From contig JADMIM010000001.1 in the NCBI GenBank assembly GCA_015478585.1, positions 1 through 64,000 on the forward strand: DNA of 64,000 nucleotides, read 5' to 3'. A program made the position numbers and the translations under genes. The notes below the pieces were generated by a model. It made no database searches and was not told the DNA's origin. It saw only the letters and a program-made list of their open reading frames with translations. Of the stretch, positions 25,218 to 34,206 are shown piece by piece. How positions within the stretch are numbered: the stretch's first letter is position 1; every line of letters begins with the position of its first letter. This stretch comes from Thermaceae bacterium (GTDB lineage: Bacteria; Deinococcota; Deinococci; Deinococcales; Thermaceae).

Positions 25218-26039
25218 CTAGCTTTCATATCCTAGAGCTTGCAAAATAGCGTTTAGTTCTTCTTCCGAATGGTAGGCAATCTCGAGCCTGCCCCGGTTCT
25301 CTGCGGTAAACCGCACCCGCGTGCCCAACTGTCGCGTGAGCGCTCGGGCTATTTCGGCATAGGCTTCCACCGAGCGCCCTCCTGAAGCCTTGGCCCGCAC
25401 CGGAGCTTCTTTGAGCCGCTCGGCTTCCCGCACGTTGAGGTTTTTTGTGATTACCTCGCTTAGCCCCCAAGAACGCCTGGCTTCAGGCAGCATCAGCAAG
25501 GCTCTGGCATGTCCGGCTGTAATCTTGTTGGACTCCAGGGCTTGGATAGCCTCGGGGGAAAGCTGGAGCAGGCGCAGGGCGTTGGATACCGTTACCCGGG
25601 CCTTCCCTACTGCCTGGGCCACCTCTTCTTGGGTCATGCCCATGTCTACCAAACGCCGATACCCCTGGGCTTCCTCGATAGCGTTGAGATCCTCGCGCTG
25701 CAAGTTTTCAATCAGGGCTAGCTCGAGGGCTTCCCGCTCGCTGATATCGCGGATAACCACCGGCACTTCCCGCAACCCCGCTTGCTGGGAGGCCCGGTAA
25801 CGGCGTTCCCCGGCAATCAACTCGTACATATCCCCTTTGGGGCGCACCATGAGGGGCTGTAGCAAGCCTTTTTCCTTGATGGAAGCAGCAAGCTCATCCA
25901 GGGCAACTTGGTCGAAGTAGCGACGGGGCTGATCTGGGTTGGGCTTGATTAGGGTGAGGGGCAGTTTGGAGACTCCTGCTGAGCTTTTAGGCAATAAGGC
26001 CTGCAAGCCTCGTCCCAGTCCACTAGGCTTCTTGGACAC
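25218..26039 (-). CDS. parB: Chromosome-partitioning protein ParB (Spo0J)
   Basis: A 273-residue CTPase/DNA-binding clamp that loads at parS near the origin. It begins with the family hallmark KKPSGLGRGLQALLPK. The CTP-binding ParB-N domain includes IKPNPDQPRRYFDQVALDEL, YELIAGERRYRASQQAG (GERR motif) and ENLQREDLNAIEEAQGYRRL. The helix-turn-helix is TQEEVAQAVGKARVTVSNALR. The last 45 residues form the dimerisation domain. The GTG start at 26039 overlaps the end of parA by 17 nt, so the two are cotranscribed. Two parS-like sites lie 1.8 kb away. Confidence 0.95.
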   Translation of the reverse strand: MSKKPSGLGRGLQALLPKSSAGVSKLPLTLIKPNPDQPRRYFDQVALDELAASIKEKGLLQPLMVRPKGDMYELIAGERRYRASQQAGLREVPVVIRDISEREALELALIENLQREDLNAIEEAQGYRRLVDMGMTQEEVAQAVGKARVTVSNALRLLQLSPEAIQALESNKITAGHARALLMLPEARRSWGLSEVITKNLNVREAERLKEAPVRAKASGGRSVEAYAEIARALTRQLGTRVRFTAENRGRLEIAYHSEEELNAILQALGYES

Positions 26040-26772
26040 GGCGCATCACCTCCTCGGCCAGACGGCGATAGGCGTGGGCTCCGCTCGAGGTCGGAGCATA
26101 CTGAGCGATATCCTTGCCGTGGCTGGGAGCCTCAGCCAGTCGAACATTGCGTGGAATTACTGTCCAAAACACCTTTTCCCCCAGATTAGCCCGCAGGTTG
26201 GCCTCGACTTGCTGCGAGAGCAAGGTGCGCGGATCGTACATGGTAATCAGGATACCCAAAAGCCGCAGCCCAGGGTTAAGTTCCGAGCGCACCTGATCTA
26301 CCGTATCCATCAAACCTGCCACCCCCTCGAGGGCATAATACTCAGCCTGCACAGGCACAATCAGCCCCTCAGCGGCAGCCAGCACATTCAAGGTGATCGG
26401 CCCCAGGCTGGGCGGGGCATCCAGTAAAACTACGTCGTAGTTGGCCTCCAGCGAGGCAATCACCTCAGCTAGGCGAGTGGGATTTTCCAGCAGCTCGGCG
26501 GCTGCCCCCACCAAATCCGGGCTGGCTGGCACCAGGTCTAGACCCTCGGTCACCTCGAGGATTGCGGTTTCGGGGTTGGTATTTCCGACCAGGATGCTAT
26601 AAATACTCTCCGAATCAGCAGTCTGCCCCAGCCCCGAAGTGGCATTTACCTGAGGGTCAAGGTCTATCAGCAAGACTTTCTGCCCAGCTTTTGCCAGATA
26701 TACCGATAGATTGACGGCTGTAGTGGTTTTACCCACACCACCTTTTTGATTAACAATCCCAATGCGCTTCAC
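26023..26772 (-). CDS. parA: Chromosome-partitioning ATPase ParA (Soj)
   Basis: Deviant Walker-type ATPase of 249 residues, the same length as Thermus Soj. The P-loop with signature Lys is IVNQKGGVGKTTTAVNLSVY, followed by LLIDLDPQVNATSGLG and VVLLDAPPSLGPIT. It binds DNA non-specifically as an ATP dimer and works with ParB in origin segregation and DnaA control. I prefer the GTG at 26772 (VKRIGIVNQKGG), 7 nt after the rsmG stop. An ATG at 26856 would add 28 unrelated residues inside rsmG. Confidence 0.95.
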   Translation of the reverse strand: MKRIGIVNQKGGVGKTTTAVNLSVYLAKAGQKVLLIDLDPQVNATSGLGQTADSESIYSILVGNTNPETAILEVTEGLDLVPASPDLVGAAAELLENPTRLAEVIASLEANYDVVLLDAPPSLGPITLNVLAAAEGLIVPVQAEYYALEGVAGLMDTVDQVRSELNPGLRLLGILITMYDPRTLLSQQVEANLRANLGEKVFWTVIPRNVRLAEAPSHGKDIAQYAPTSSGAHAYRRLAEEVMRRVQEA

Positions 26773-26779
26773 GTTCTCA

Positions 26780-27508
26780 CTAGGATAAAGGATTTTTCTC
26801 GGGCATTCCCGGTCTACGGGGATATTTAGCCGGTGTAGGAGAAGTTTTTTCAACAATTACCAAACACCTAGAATCGCCAATTATAGGCAGTTCGAGCCAC
26901 ACCGATTCAACCAGTTTCCCCCCCAGCTTCTCCAGGGCTGTCCCCGATGCGGCAACTTCACTTTGGGCTTCGACCCCTTTCTGTGCAATTAGATAGCCCC
27001 CCACCCGCAATAGCGGTAGACACAGCTCATAGAGCGTGCTCAGGGTACTCACCGCTCGAGTGACCACCCGGTCATATTCTTCTCGGTGGGCCGTCTGATG
27101 CCCCAAATCCTCTGCTCTCCCCCACAACGTGTATGCATTGGGCAAGGCCAATGCCTCCAATACCTTCTCCACAAACCCTATCTTTTTGCGGGTCGCATCT
27201 ATCAGCACCACCTCGAGCTGGGGCCTAGCAATACATAAAGGCAAGCCTGGAAACCCTGCTCCCGTGCCCACGTCTATTACCCGCAGGGTTCCCTCCAGCC
27301 GATTAGAGCGCAGGCAGCTCAGGGAGTCTATAAAGTGCTTAAGTACAATTTCTGGTTCGCTGGTTAACCCGGTGAGGTTCATTTTTTGATTGCTCTCGGT
27401 CAGTAAGTCAAAGAGTTGATCGAAAAGTTCAAACTGCCCCGTCAGATTGAGCCCCAAATCACGGCTGGCTGCAATAAATAGCTCTTTCCCCTGAGAACTC
27501 AGTCGCAT
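26780..27508 (-). CDS. rsmG: 16S rRNA (guanine527-N7)-methyltransferase RsmG
   Basis: Formerly GidB; methylates the 530-loop of 16S rRNA using SAM. The 242 residues include KHFIDSLSCLR, the SAM motif LRVIDVGTGAGFPGLPLCIA, and the later RVVTRAVSTLSTLYELCLPL with the conserved RAV motif. Loss of this gene in other bacteria gives low-level streptomycin resistance. It lies in the usual origin-proximal order with parA 7 nt downstream; a LAGLIDADG gene is wedged between it and mnmG. Confidence 0.95.
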   Translation of the reverse strand: MRLSSQGKELFIAASRDLGLNLTGQFELFDQLFDLLTESNQKMNLTGLTSEPEIVLKHFIDSLSCLRSNRLEGTLRVIDVGTGAGFPGLPLCIARPQLEVVLIDATRKKIGFVEKVLEALALPNAYTLWGRAEDLGHQTAHREEYDRVVTRAVSTLSTLYELCLPLLRVGGYLIAQKGVEAQSEVAASGTALEKLGGKLVESVWLELPIIGDSRCLVIVEKTSPTPAKYPRRPGMPEKNPLS

Positions 27509-27511
27509 ATT

Positions 27512-27832
27512 CTATAGGTTATACTTCCGCTTCATCTCGAGGTAGCGGCCATGCGCATAAGAATCGATTGATTCTATAAACACCCGATCCAAAATAGGGA
27601 TTAACTGTTCCCGAAGGACAGCACCTCGAGCCATCCATTGATAATACGTGCGCTTGTCATGATGGTAGGGGCCATATAGCTTGGAACCAGGAATCAACCC
27701 GACCAATAGCCGAAACAGTGCTTCGTGACGCACATGCATTCGAATAGTTATGTGAGGTTGGCGACCATCACCACCAAAATGTCCTTCGCCAATCAACACT
27801 CCAACCAATAATCCTGTTTCAAAGTCGTTCAT
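27512..27832 (-). CDS. Free-standing single-motif LAGLIDADG endonuclease-like protein
   Basis: A 106-residue protein with one LAGLIDADG-type helix at residues 7-17 (GLLVGVLIGEGHF), whose Gly-Glu-Gly matches the acidic catalytic position, then the beta-sheet DNA-binding half (PHITIRMHVRHEALFRLLVG, YQWMARGAVLREQLIPIL). Single-motif proteins of this size normally work as homodimers. It is not in an intron or intein: both neighbours, rsmG (3 nt downstream) and mnmG, are intact. Family members are homing endonucleases, RNA maturases or domesticated DNA-binding proteins. Its tight fit in the origin operon, next to two parS-like sites, suggests it is tolerated or domesticated. Confidence 0.75.
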   Translation of the reverse strand: MNDFETGLLVGVLIGEGHFGGDGRQPHITIRMHVRHEALFRLLVGLIPGSKLYGPYHHDKRTYYQWMARGAVLREQLIPILDRVFIESIDSYAHGRYLEMKRKYNL

Positions 27833-27858
27833 CTATATTTCCGTTGTTCTACCCTCGA

Positions 27859-27874
27859 GGTTTCCCGTGAAACG
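27859..27874. other. parS-like site 1
   Basis: GGTTTCCCGTGAAACG matches the bacterial parS consensus TGTTTCACGTGAAACA at 13 of 16 positions and keeps both GTTTC/GAAAC arms. It lies in the 76-bp gap between mnmG and the LAGLIDADG gene, near parA, parB and oriC, where ParB loading sites are expected. Confidence 0.75.
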
Positions 27875-27908
27875 GCTCTTAAAAAATATAAGGGGTGTTG
27901 TTTCACCG

Positions 27909-29729
27909 TCAAGTTTCTCGTGAAACCCGATCCCGTTGTTTGGTCACATGAATGATCAGGGCGGTGATGTCAGAGTCGCGCACACCCGATACTTTGGAGG
28001 CTTCAGCCACCGTTTTAGGTAGGGTTTTGCAGAGTTTCTCCACGGCCTCTCTGGATAGGCTATGCACTTTTGCGAAATCAAGATTGCTTGGTAGTGGAAA
28101 ATTTTCCAATTCTTCAGAGCGACGGCGCGATTTTTCTTGACGCTCGATATAGCCAGCATATTTAGCCCTAATCTCTACCTGAAGGGCCTCAGCTGGGGTT
28201 AAGGGTGTGGTTGGCTCCCCCACTGACAAAAGAAGGTCGGCATAACAGGTTTGGCTGCGCCGCAAATAGTGTAGTGCTGAAGTACCATTTATCTTGATTT
28301 TTTCCAGTCGCAAAAGTTCATTCTGTACTCGAGCGTATTTTTGCTCCATCTGGCTAAGGTCTGTCTTGGGCCGTAGTCCCCAGGTCAGCGCGAAGGGCAT
28401 CAAGCGCTCATCTGCATTGTCCGAACGACAGAGCAGGCGCAACTCGACTCTCGAGGTCATCATTCGGTAGGGTTCATTGGTTCCAAGGTGAACCAAATCA
28501 TCCACCATTACCCCGATATAACCTGACTCTCGAGGAAGGCTGGCGACCGGCAAGCCGAGGACAAATCGGGCAGCATTCAAACCTGCCAGCAAGCCTTGTG
28601 CGGCTGCTTCTTCATACCCAGAAGTACCATTGATTTGTCCTGCTGAAAACAAACCTGGGAGGAGTCTGGATTGCAAACCGGGGGTGAGCTCTAGGGGATT
28701 TAAGGCATCATACTCGACAGCGTAAGCATAGCGTTGGATGGAGGCTTGTTCAAAGCCCGGCAGGCTCTGTACCATCTTGATCTGAAGCTCAGGGGGCAGG
28801 CTCGAGGAAAACCCTTGTAAATAAAGCTCTGAGGTCTGTAGGCCGTCGGGTTCAACGAACAACAAGTGGCTATCTTTATCCTGGAAACGCACCACTTTGT
28901 CTTCTATCGAAGGGCAGTAACGTGGCCCCACCCCTTCGATATCTCCCCCATACAATGGGGAAAGGTGGAGGTTCTCTTGGATAAGCCTATGGGTCGCTGG
29001 GGTAGTGCGGGTTTGCCAAGTCGCACAGACCGAAGCATTCGGCCCTGGAGTTCCAGCAAAAGTCTCTGGAGGGTCGTCAGCGGGCACGACCGTTAGTTTT
29101 GTAAAATCTACCGATTCCGCCTGGATCCGCGGTGGCGTACCGGTTTTGAAGCGAAATAACTGATGCCCAACAGCTCTCAGGCTATCCGACAAAAACCGAG
29201 CAGGTGGCTCACCTTGACGACCCGCCGCCCTAGAGTGTCGTCCATACCAAACCGTGCCCTGTAGAAAGGTTCCGCTAGCGACAACCACAGCGGATGAGGC
29301 CATGCGCCGACCATCTGCGGTGAATATACCCTTGAGCATATGGTTTTCCAGCCAAATAGCGGAGACCTCGGCGCGAACGCTATCTATATTGGGGTGGGCA
29401 AGCAAAACACGCTGGGCCTCGAGGGCATAGCCATCACGGTCTACTTGAAGCCGTAAGCTCTGTACAGCGGGTCCTTTGGAGCGATTGAGCACACGGGTGT
29501 GAATCGCTGTAGCATCAGCTAGCTTGCCCATCAGCCCACCCAGAGCTTCGATTTCGGCCACCAGTTGGCTTTTGCCTGGACCACCTATTGCCGGATTACA
29601 TGGCATGAGCCCTATGCGCTCGGGGTTAGAGGTGATTAGACCTACCCTCACCCCGAGCTGAGCCGCGGCCCAGGCGGCTTCAATTCCGGCATGGCCTCCG
29701 CCAACGACAATCACATCATAGACTTCCAT
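27909..29729 (-). CDS. mnmG: tRNA uridine-5-carboxymethylaminomethyl modification enzyme MnmG
   Basis: Formerly GidA. With MnmE it installs the carboxymethylaminomethyl group on wobble uridine 34 of certain tRNAs, using FAD and folate. About 606 residues: the FAD loop is VIVVGGGHAGIEAA near the N-terminus, MPCNPAIGGPGKSQLV is a family signature, FRFKTGTPPRI and GTSGYEEAAAQG are further MnmG marks, and the C-terminal helical MnmE-binding part ends in RVSRET. I chose the ATG at 29729 (MEVYDVIVVGGG) because TACAAT (29742-29737) lies 7 nt upstream with no Shine-Dalgarno sequence; an ATG three codons earlier falls inside that box. The last codons overlap the second parS-like site. Confidence 0.95.
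   Translation of the reverse strand: MEVYDVIVVGGGHAGIEAAWAAAQLGVRVGLITSNPERIGLMPCNPAIGGPGKSQLVAEIEALGGLMGKLADATAIHTRVLNRSKGPAVQSLRLQVDRDGYALEAQRVLLAHPNIDSVRAEVSAIWLENHMLKGIFTADGRRMASSAVVVASGTFLQGTVWYGRHSRAAGRQGEPPARFLSDSLRAVGHQLFRFKTGTPPRIQAESVDFTKLTVVPADDPPETFAGTPGPNASVCATWQTRTTPATHRLIQENLHLSPLYGGDIEGVGPRYCPSIEDKVVRFQDKDSHLLFVEPDGLQTSELYLQGFSSSLPPELQIKMVQSLPGFEQASIQRYAYAVEYDALNPLELTPGLQSRLLPGLFSAGQINGTSGYEEAAAQGLLAGLNAARFVLGLPVASLPRESGYIGVMVDDLVHLGTNEPYRMMTSRVELRLLCRSDNADERLMPFALTWGLRPKTDLSQMEQKYARVQNELLRLEKIKINGTSALHYLRRSQTCYADLLLSVGEPTTPLTPAEALQVEIRAKYAGYIERQEKSRRRSEELENFPLPSNLDFAKVHSLSREAVEKLCKTLPKTVAEASKVSGVRDSDITALIIHVTKQRDRVSRET
27912..27927. other. parS-like site 2
   Basis: AGTTTCTCGTGAAACC, again 13 of 16 matches to TGTTTCACGTGAAACA with intact arms. 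It covers the last codons of mnmG (Ser-Arg-Glu-Thr read from the other strand) and is 53 bp from site 1. A half-site TGTTTCAC lies between them at about 27898. Confidence 0.75.
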
Positions 29730-29865
29730 CGGCAACATTGTAGCAGGGCCGCCGCGAAGGACAGATTTTAGACCTTCCCACTATCGCGATTCTCTGATTT
29801 TTGCCACCGCACCCAGCGGCAAAATCTCGGACGGGCACAGTAAATACCCTCAAGCCACCCCAAGA

Positions 29866-29886
29866 TTCTTTGCAAAAGCCGCTCTA
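29866..29886. repeat. Short dispersed repeat (inverse copy of 20934-20954)
   Basis: TTCTTTGCAAAAGCC then GCTCTA, the reverse complement of the repeat at 20934 with one substitution. It lies 20 bp before the dnaA promoter. Confidence 0.5.
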
Positions 29887-29904
29887 AAAGCCTTCTCAAT
29901 GTGG

Positions 29905-29932
29905 TTGCAAGCCTGTGGATAAGTCTTAGAAT
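29905..29932 (+). promoter_or_regulatory. dnaA promoter with a DnaA box in its spacer
   Basis: The -35 TTGCAA (29905-29910) and -10 TAGAAT (29927-29932) are 16 bp apart. A perfect DnaA box TGTGGATAA (29914-29922) lies between them, so DnaA binding would block its own promoter. GGAGG at 29941-29945 then serves the TTG start at 29954. Confidence 0.7.
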
Positions 29933-29953
29933 AGCGGGACGGAGGATTAACCT

Positions 29954-31273
29954 TTGACCCAAAATACTGTTTGGCAGAACGTCCTCGAGTACGTGCGCCA
30001 AAGCATTACCGAGGTCGAGTACCACACCTGGTTCGAGAAAATCCGGCCTTTGGGGGTCGTGAATGGTTCTCTCGAGCTGGGGGTGCCGACCTCGTTCGCT
30101 GGGGATTGGATTCAAAAACACTATGCTGAGCTGATCCAGGAAGCCCTGACCCGCCTCGGGGCACAAACCCCTCGTTTTGAACTCAGGGTAGTTCCGGGAA
30201 ATCCTGTTCAGGACGATATATTCTCAGCACCTAATCAACCTCAGGCCAAAGCGCCTCGAGCCCGGCTCAATCCCAAATATACCTTTGAAAACTTTGTGGT
30301 CGGGCAAAACAACAACTTAGCCCATGCGGCTGCGGTGGCGGTGGCCGAGTCACCAGGCTATGCCTACAACCCTTTGTTTTTATACGGTGGGGTGGGACTG
30401 GGGAAAACCCACCTGATGCATGCCGTGGGCCACTCGGTGGCCCAGCGTTTTCCCGACAAGAAAATCGAGTACGTGACCACCGAGACCTTTACCAACGAAC
30501 TAATTAACTCCATTCGAGAAGACCGTACCTCGGAGTTTCGAGATCGCTATCGCTCGGTAGATTTGCTGCTGGTGGACGATATTCAGTTTATTGCCGGTAA
30601 AGAACGTACCCAGGATGAGTTTTTCCACACCTTCAACGCGCTGTACGAGGCCAGGAAACAGATCATCCTTTCTTCAGATCGCCCACCCAAGGACATCCTG
30701 ACTCTCGAGTCTCGCCTGCGCAGCCGCTTTGAATGGGGTCTCATCACCGATATCCAGTCTCCCGACCTCGAGACCCGTGTGGCTATTCTCAAGATGAACT
30801 CCGAGTTTCGCAATATGCGCGTTCCCGAAGAGGTGCTGGAATACATCGCCAAACAAGTCACTTCCAATATTCGGGAACTCGAAGGGGCCTTGATGCGGGT
30901 GATTGCCTATGCCTCACTCAACGGGGTACAGCTTTCCAAGCAGATCGCCATTAAAGCTTTATCTGATGTGTTCACGGCTACCGAAACCAACATTTCCCCC
31001 GAAGAGATCGTCAAGGGAGTAGCCGAACACTATAGTTTGAAAGCTGAGGAGATTCGGGGGGCAGGCCGCCGCAAAGAAGTGGTGATTCCCCGCCAAGTCG
31101 CTATGTACCTGATCCGCGATGTCACCCATATGTCCCTTCCTGAAATCGGTCAGTTCTTCGATGGGCGAGACCATACCACCGTTCTATACGCCATTCAGAA
31201 GATACAAGAGGCAGTAGATAGTGATGTCAGCTTGCTTCAGGCGGTCAAAACTATAAAAGAGCGCTTACGCTAG
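29954..31273 (+). CDS. dnaA: Chromosomal replication initiator protein DnaA
   Basis: A 439-residue AAA+ initiator. Domain I is residues 1-80, followed by a very short linker (about 85-105). The AAA+ core carries Walker [11 protein letters not shown] (K151), Walker [10 protein letters not shown] (D208/D209), the sensor-1 region and ISM helix (about 190-200), and arginine-finger region LRSRFEWGL. The domain IV box-recognition signature [11 protein letters not shown] begins near residue 403. The start is TTG at 29954, set by GGAGG 8 nt upstream; no ATG is nearby. It opens oriC, which lies immediately downstream, and probably represses itself through the DnaA box in its promoter. Confidence 0.97.
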   Translation: MTQNTVWQNVLEYVRQSITEVEYHTWFEKIRPLGVVNGSLELGVPTSFAGDWIQKHYAELIQEALTRLGAQTPRFELRVVPGNPVQDDIFSAPNQPQAKAPRARLNPKYTFENFVVGQNNNLAHAAAVAVAESPGYAYNPLFLYGGVGLGKTHLMHAVGHSVAQRFPDKKIEYVTTETFTNELINSIREDRTSEFRDRYRSVDLLLVDDIQFIAGKERTQDEFFHTFNALYEARKQIILSSDRPPKDILTLESRLRSRFEWGLITDIQSPDLETRVAILKMNSEFRNMRVPEEVLEYIAKQVTSNIRELEGALMRVIAYASLNGVQLSKQIAIKALSDVFTATETNISPEEIVKGVAEHYSLKAEEIRGAGRRKEVVIPRQVAMYLIRDVTHMSLPEIGQFFDGRDHTTVLYAIQKIQEAVDSDVSLLQAVKTIKERLR

Positions 31274-31280
31274 GCTCCTT

Positions 31281-31540
31281 TTCCCACAGCCTGTGGATAA
31301 CCCTGTGGATAACTTGTGGATAACCCTGTGGATAAAGCTGTGGATAAATGCGTTTGGTATGGGCTTGTGGATAAGTCCCAGTTCTGTCCACAACTTATCC
31401 ACAGCTTGTCCACACTTTTATACCCCCTTTATCCACAGGCTCAATTCGATAAGGCTGGGGGTTTAAGTCACCATATCCACATATCCACAGGCCCTACTAC
31501 TACTACTACTAATTACTTAAATTCTTTAAAACAGATAGAA
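31281..31540. other. oriC: Chromosomal origin of replication, oriC
   Basis: The 392-bp dnaA-dnaN gap holds a cluster of exact DnaA boxes. TGTGGATAA occurs at 31292, 31304, 31315, 31327, 31339 and 31366; the inverse TTATCCACA at 31395 and 31429. Near-matches are at 31385 (CTGTCCACA), 31406 (TTGTCCACA), 31473 and 31481 (ATATCCACA). The first five boxes are spaced 11-12 bp apart, about one helical turn. At 31494-31511 six CTA triplets run in tandem, the complement of the DnaA-trio motif, followed by the AT-rich unwinding element ATTACTTAAATTCTTTAAAA. The order of boxes, then trios, then AT-rich DNA matches the basal unwinding system described in Bacillus. The rest of the gap, to the dnaN ribosome site at 31652, has a TACAAT box at 31609-31614. 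Confidence 0.95.
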
Positions 31541-31665
31541 GTAGTTAAATTAGAGGCTGGTTTTTGAACCATCAAAACTATCAAAATCACATTCAAAGGC
31601 CATGCTGATACAATGCATACGCTGATGAAGAAAAGACAAGCCAACCCCAAACCAGGAGGACGCTA

Positions 31666-32745
31666 GTGGAAGTCCGTATTCCTAAACGCACCCTTGCCGA
31701 AGGGTTATCTATCCTAGAGCGGATTATCCCCAGCCGTAGCAGCAACCCTATCCTGACGTATCTGCCCTTAGAGTTGAGCGATAACGGGTTGATTCTGAAG
31801 GGAACTAACGGGGAAGTGGATATCGAGGTTCGCCTACCGGCTGAAATCCAAGGGACGGGTCAGATGCTCGTACCAGCCCAGACCTTTTCCCAGATTGTGC
31901 GCAGCTTGCCGGGCGAACTGGTCGAGCTTATCTTTGGCGAGCGCCTCGAGCTTCACTCTGGAGCCTTCAATACCCAGCTTTCGATTACCAGTTCGGAGGG
32001 CTATCCCGAGCTTACCTTTGGCAATCCTGGTTCAGAAAAAATATCCGCCTCCCGGCTAGCCCAGGCTATTACTCGAGTGCGTTATGCAGCCAGTACCGAG
32101 GAATATCGGGCTATTTTTCGGGGGGTACAGCTCGAGTTTTCTCCACAAGGTTTGCGTTCGGTGGCCTCGGATGGGTTTCGGCTGGCCCGCTATGACCTGC
32201 CCATCACCCTGGAGTCGCGCAAGCTGGTTATTCCAGCTCGCAGCGCCGATGAGATCGTTCGGGTTTTCAAGGATGTTCAGGGTGAGGTGGCTTTGGCAGT
32301 GGGGGAGGGCACACTGACCCTGGTAGGGGATGCTGTGAGGATGGCAGTCAAGTTGATGGAAGGGGAGTTTCCCGACTACGCCAGGGTTATCCCCCAGAGC
32401 TTCGTGCTCGAGGCCACGCTATCTGCCGAAGCCCTACAGGAGAGTCTCAAGCGGGTGGCGGTGCTTTCTGATCGCAATAATCACCGGGTTAACTTGCTAT
32501 TTAATGAGGGCAAGCTGGACATTGATGCTGAGGGTGACTATGGGCGGGGTAGGGAAGAGCTGAACATCGAAACCAGCGGAGAGTCGCAGATTATGGTTGC
32601 GTATAACGCGCAATACCTGATAGATGCCCTGGCTCCTGTCGAGGGCACCGTGCGTATCAAGCTTTCTGGCCCCACCAGTCCCAGCATCGTGCAAGCTACG
32701 GAGGATAGTGGGTATCTAGCCGTGGTAGTACCGCTGCGGGTTTGA
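31666..32745 (+). CDS. dnaN: DNA polymerase III beta subunit (sliding clamp)
   Basis: A 359-residue ring-forming processivity clamp that tethers Pol III and other DNA-binding partners. Three clamp repeats are visible, beginning KRTLAEGLSILERIIPSRSS, GSEKISASRLAQAITRVRYA and SFVLEATLSAEALQESLKRV, with the partner-binding pocket near VASDGFRLARYDLPI and the usual C-terminal VVVPLRV. The GTG at 31666 is preceded by AGGAGG with proper spacing. It follows oriC as in most bacteria. Confidence 0.96.
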   Translation: MEVRIPKRTLAEGLSILERIIPSRSSNPILTYLPLELSDNGLILKGTNGEVDIEVRLPAEIQGTGQMLVPAQTFSQIVRSLPGELVELIFGERLELHSGAFNTQLSITSSEGYPELTFGNPGSEKISASRLAQAITRVRYAASTEEYRAIFRGVQLEFSPQGLRSVASDGFRLARYDLPITLESRKLVIPARSADEIVRVFKDVQGEVALAVGEGTLTLVGDAVRMAVKLMEGEFPDYARVIPQSFVLEATLSAEALQESLKRVAVLSDRNNHRVNLLFNEGKLDIDAEGDYGRGREELNIETSGESQIMVAYNAQYLIDALAPVEGTVRIKLSGPTSPSIVQATEDSGYLAVVVPLRV

Positions 32746-32791
32746 CCCATATCAAAACCCCTCTGCCCCCAAACCCAACCTGGCGGTGTAG

Positions 32792-34135
<1,344 letters not shown>

Positions 34136-34136
34136 T

Positions 34137-34199
34137 GCCGAAGGTCGAAGGTCGAAGGCCAACCCTGACTTTCGACTTTCGACCTTAGACCTTCGACAA
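34137..34199. repeat. Short-word inverted repeat between eno and pyk (GAAGGTC words)
   Basis: The left arm is CCGAAGGTCGAAGGTCGAAGG (tandem GAAGGTC); the right arm is TTTCGACTTTCGACCTTAG plus ACCTTCGAC. The arms pair to give a long hairpin immediately after the eno stop codon, where it may act as a terminator or processing/stability element within the eno-pyk transcript. Confidence 0.65.
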
Positions 34200-34206
34200 G
34201 GTAACT

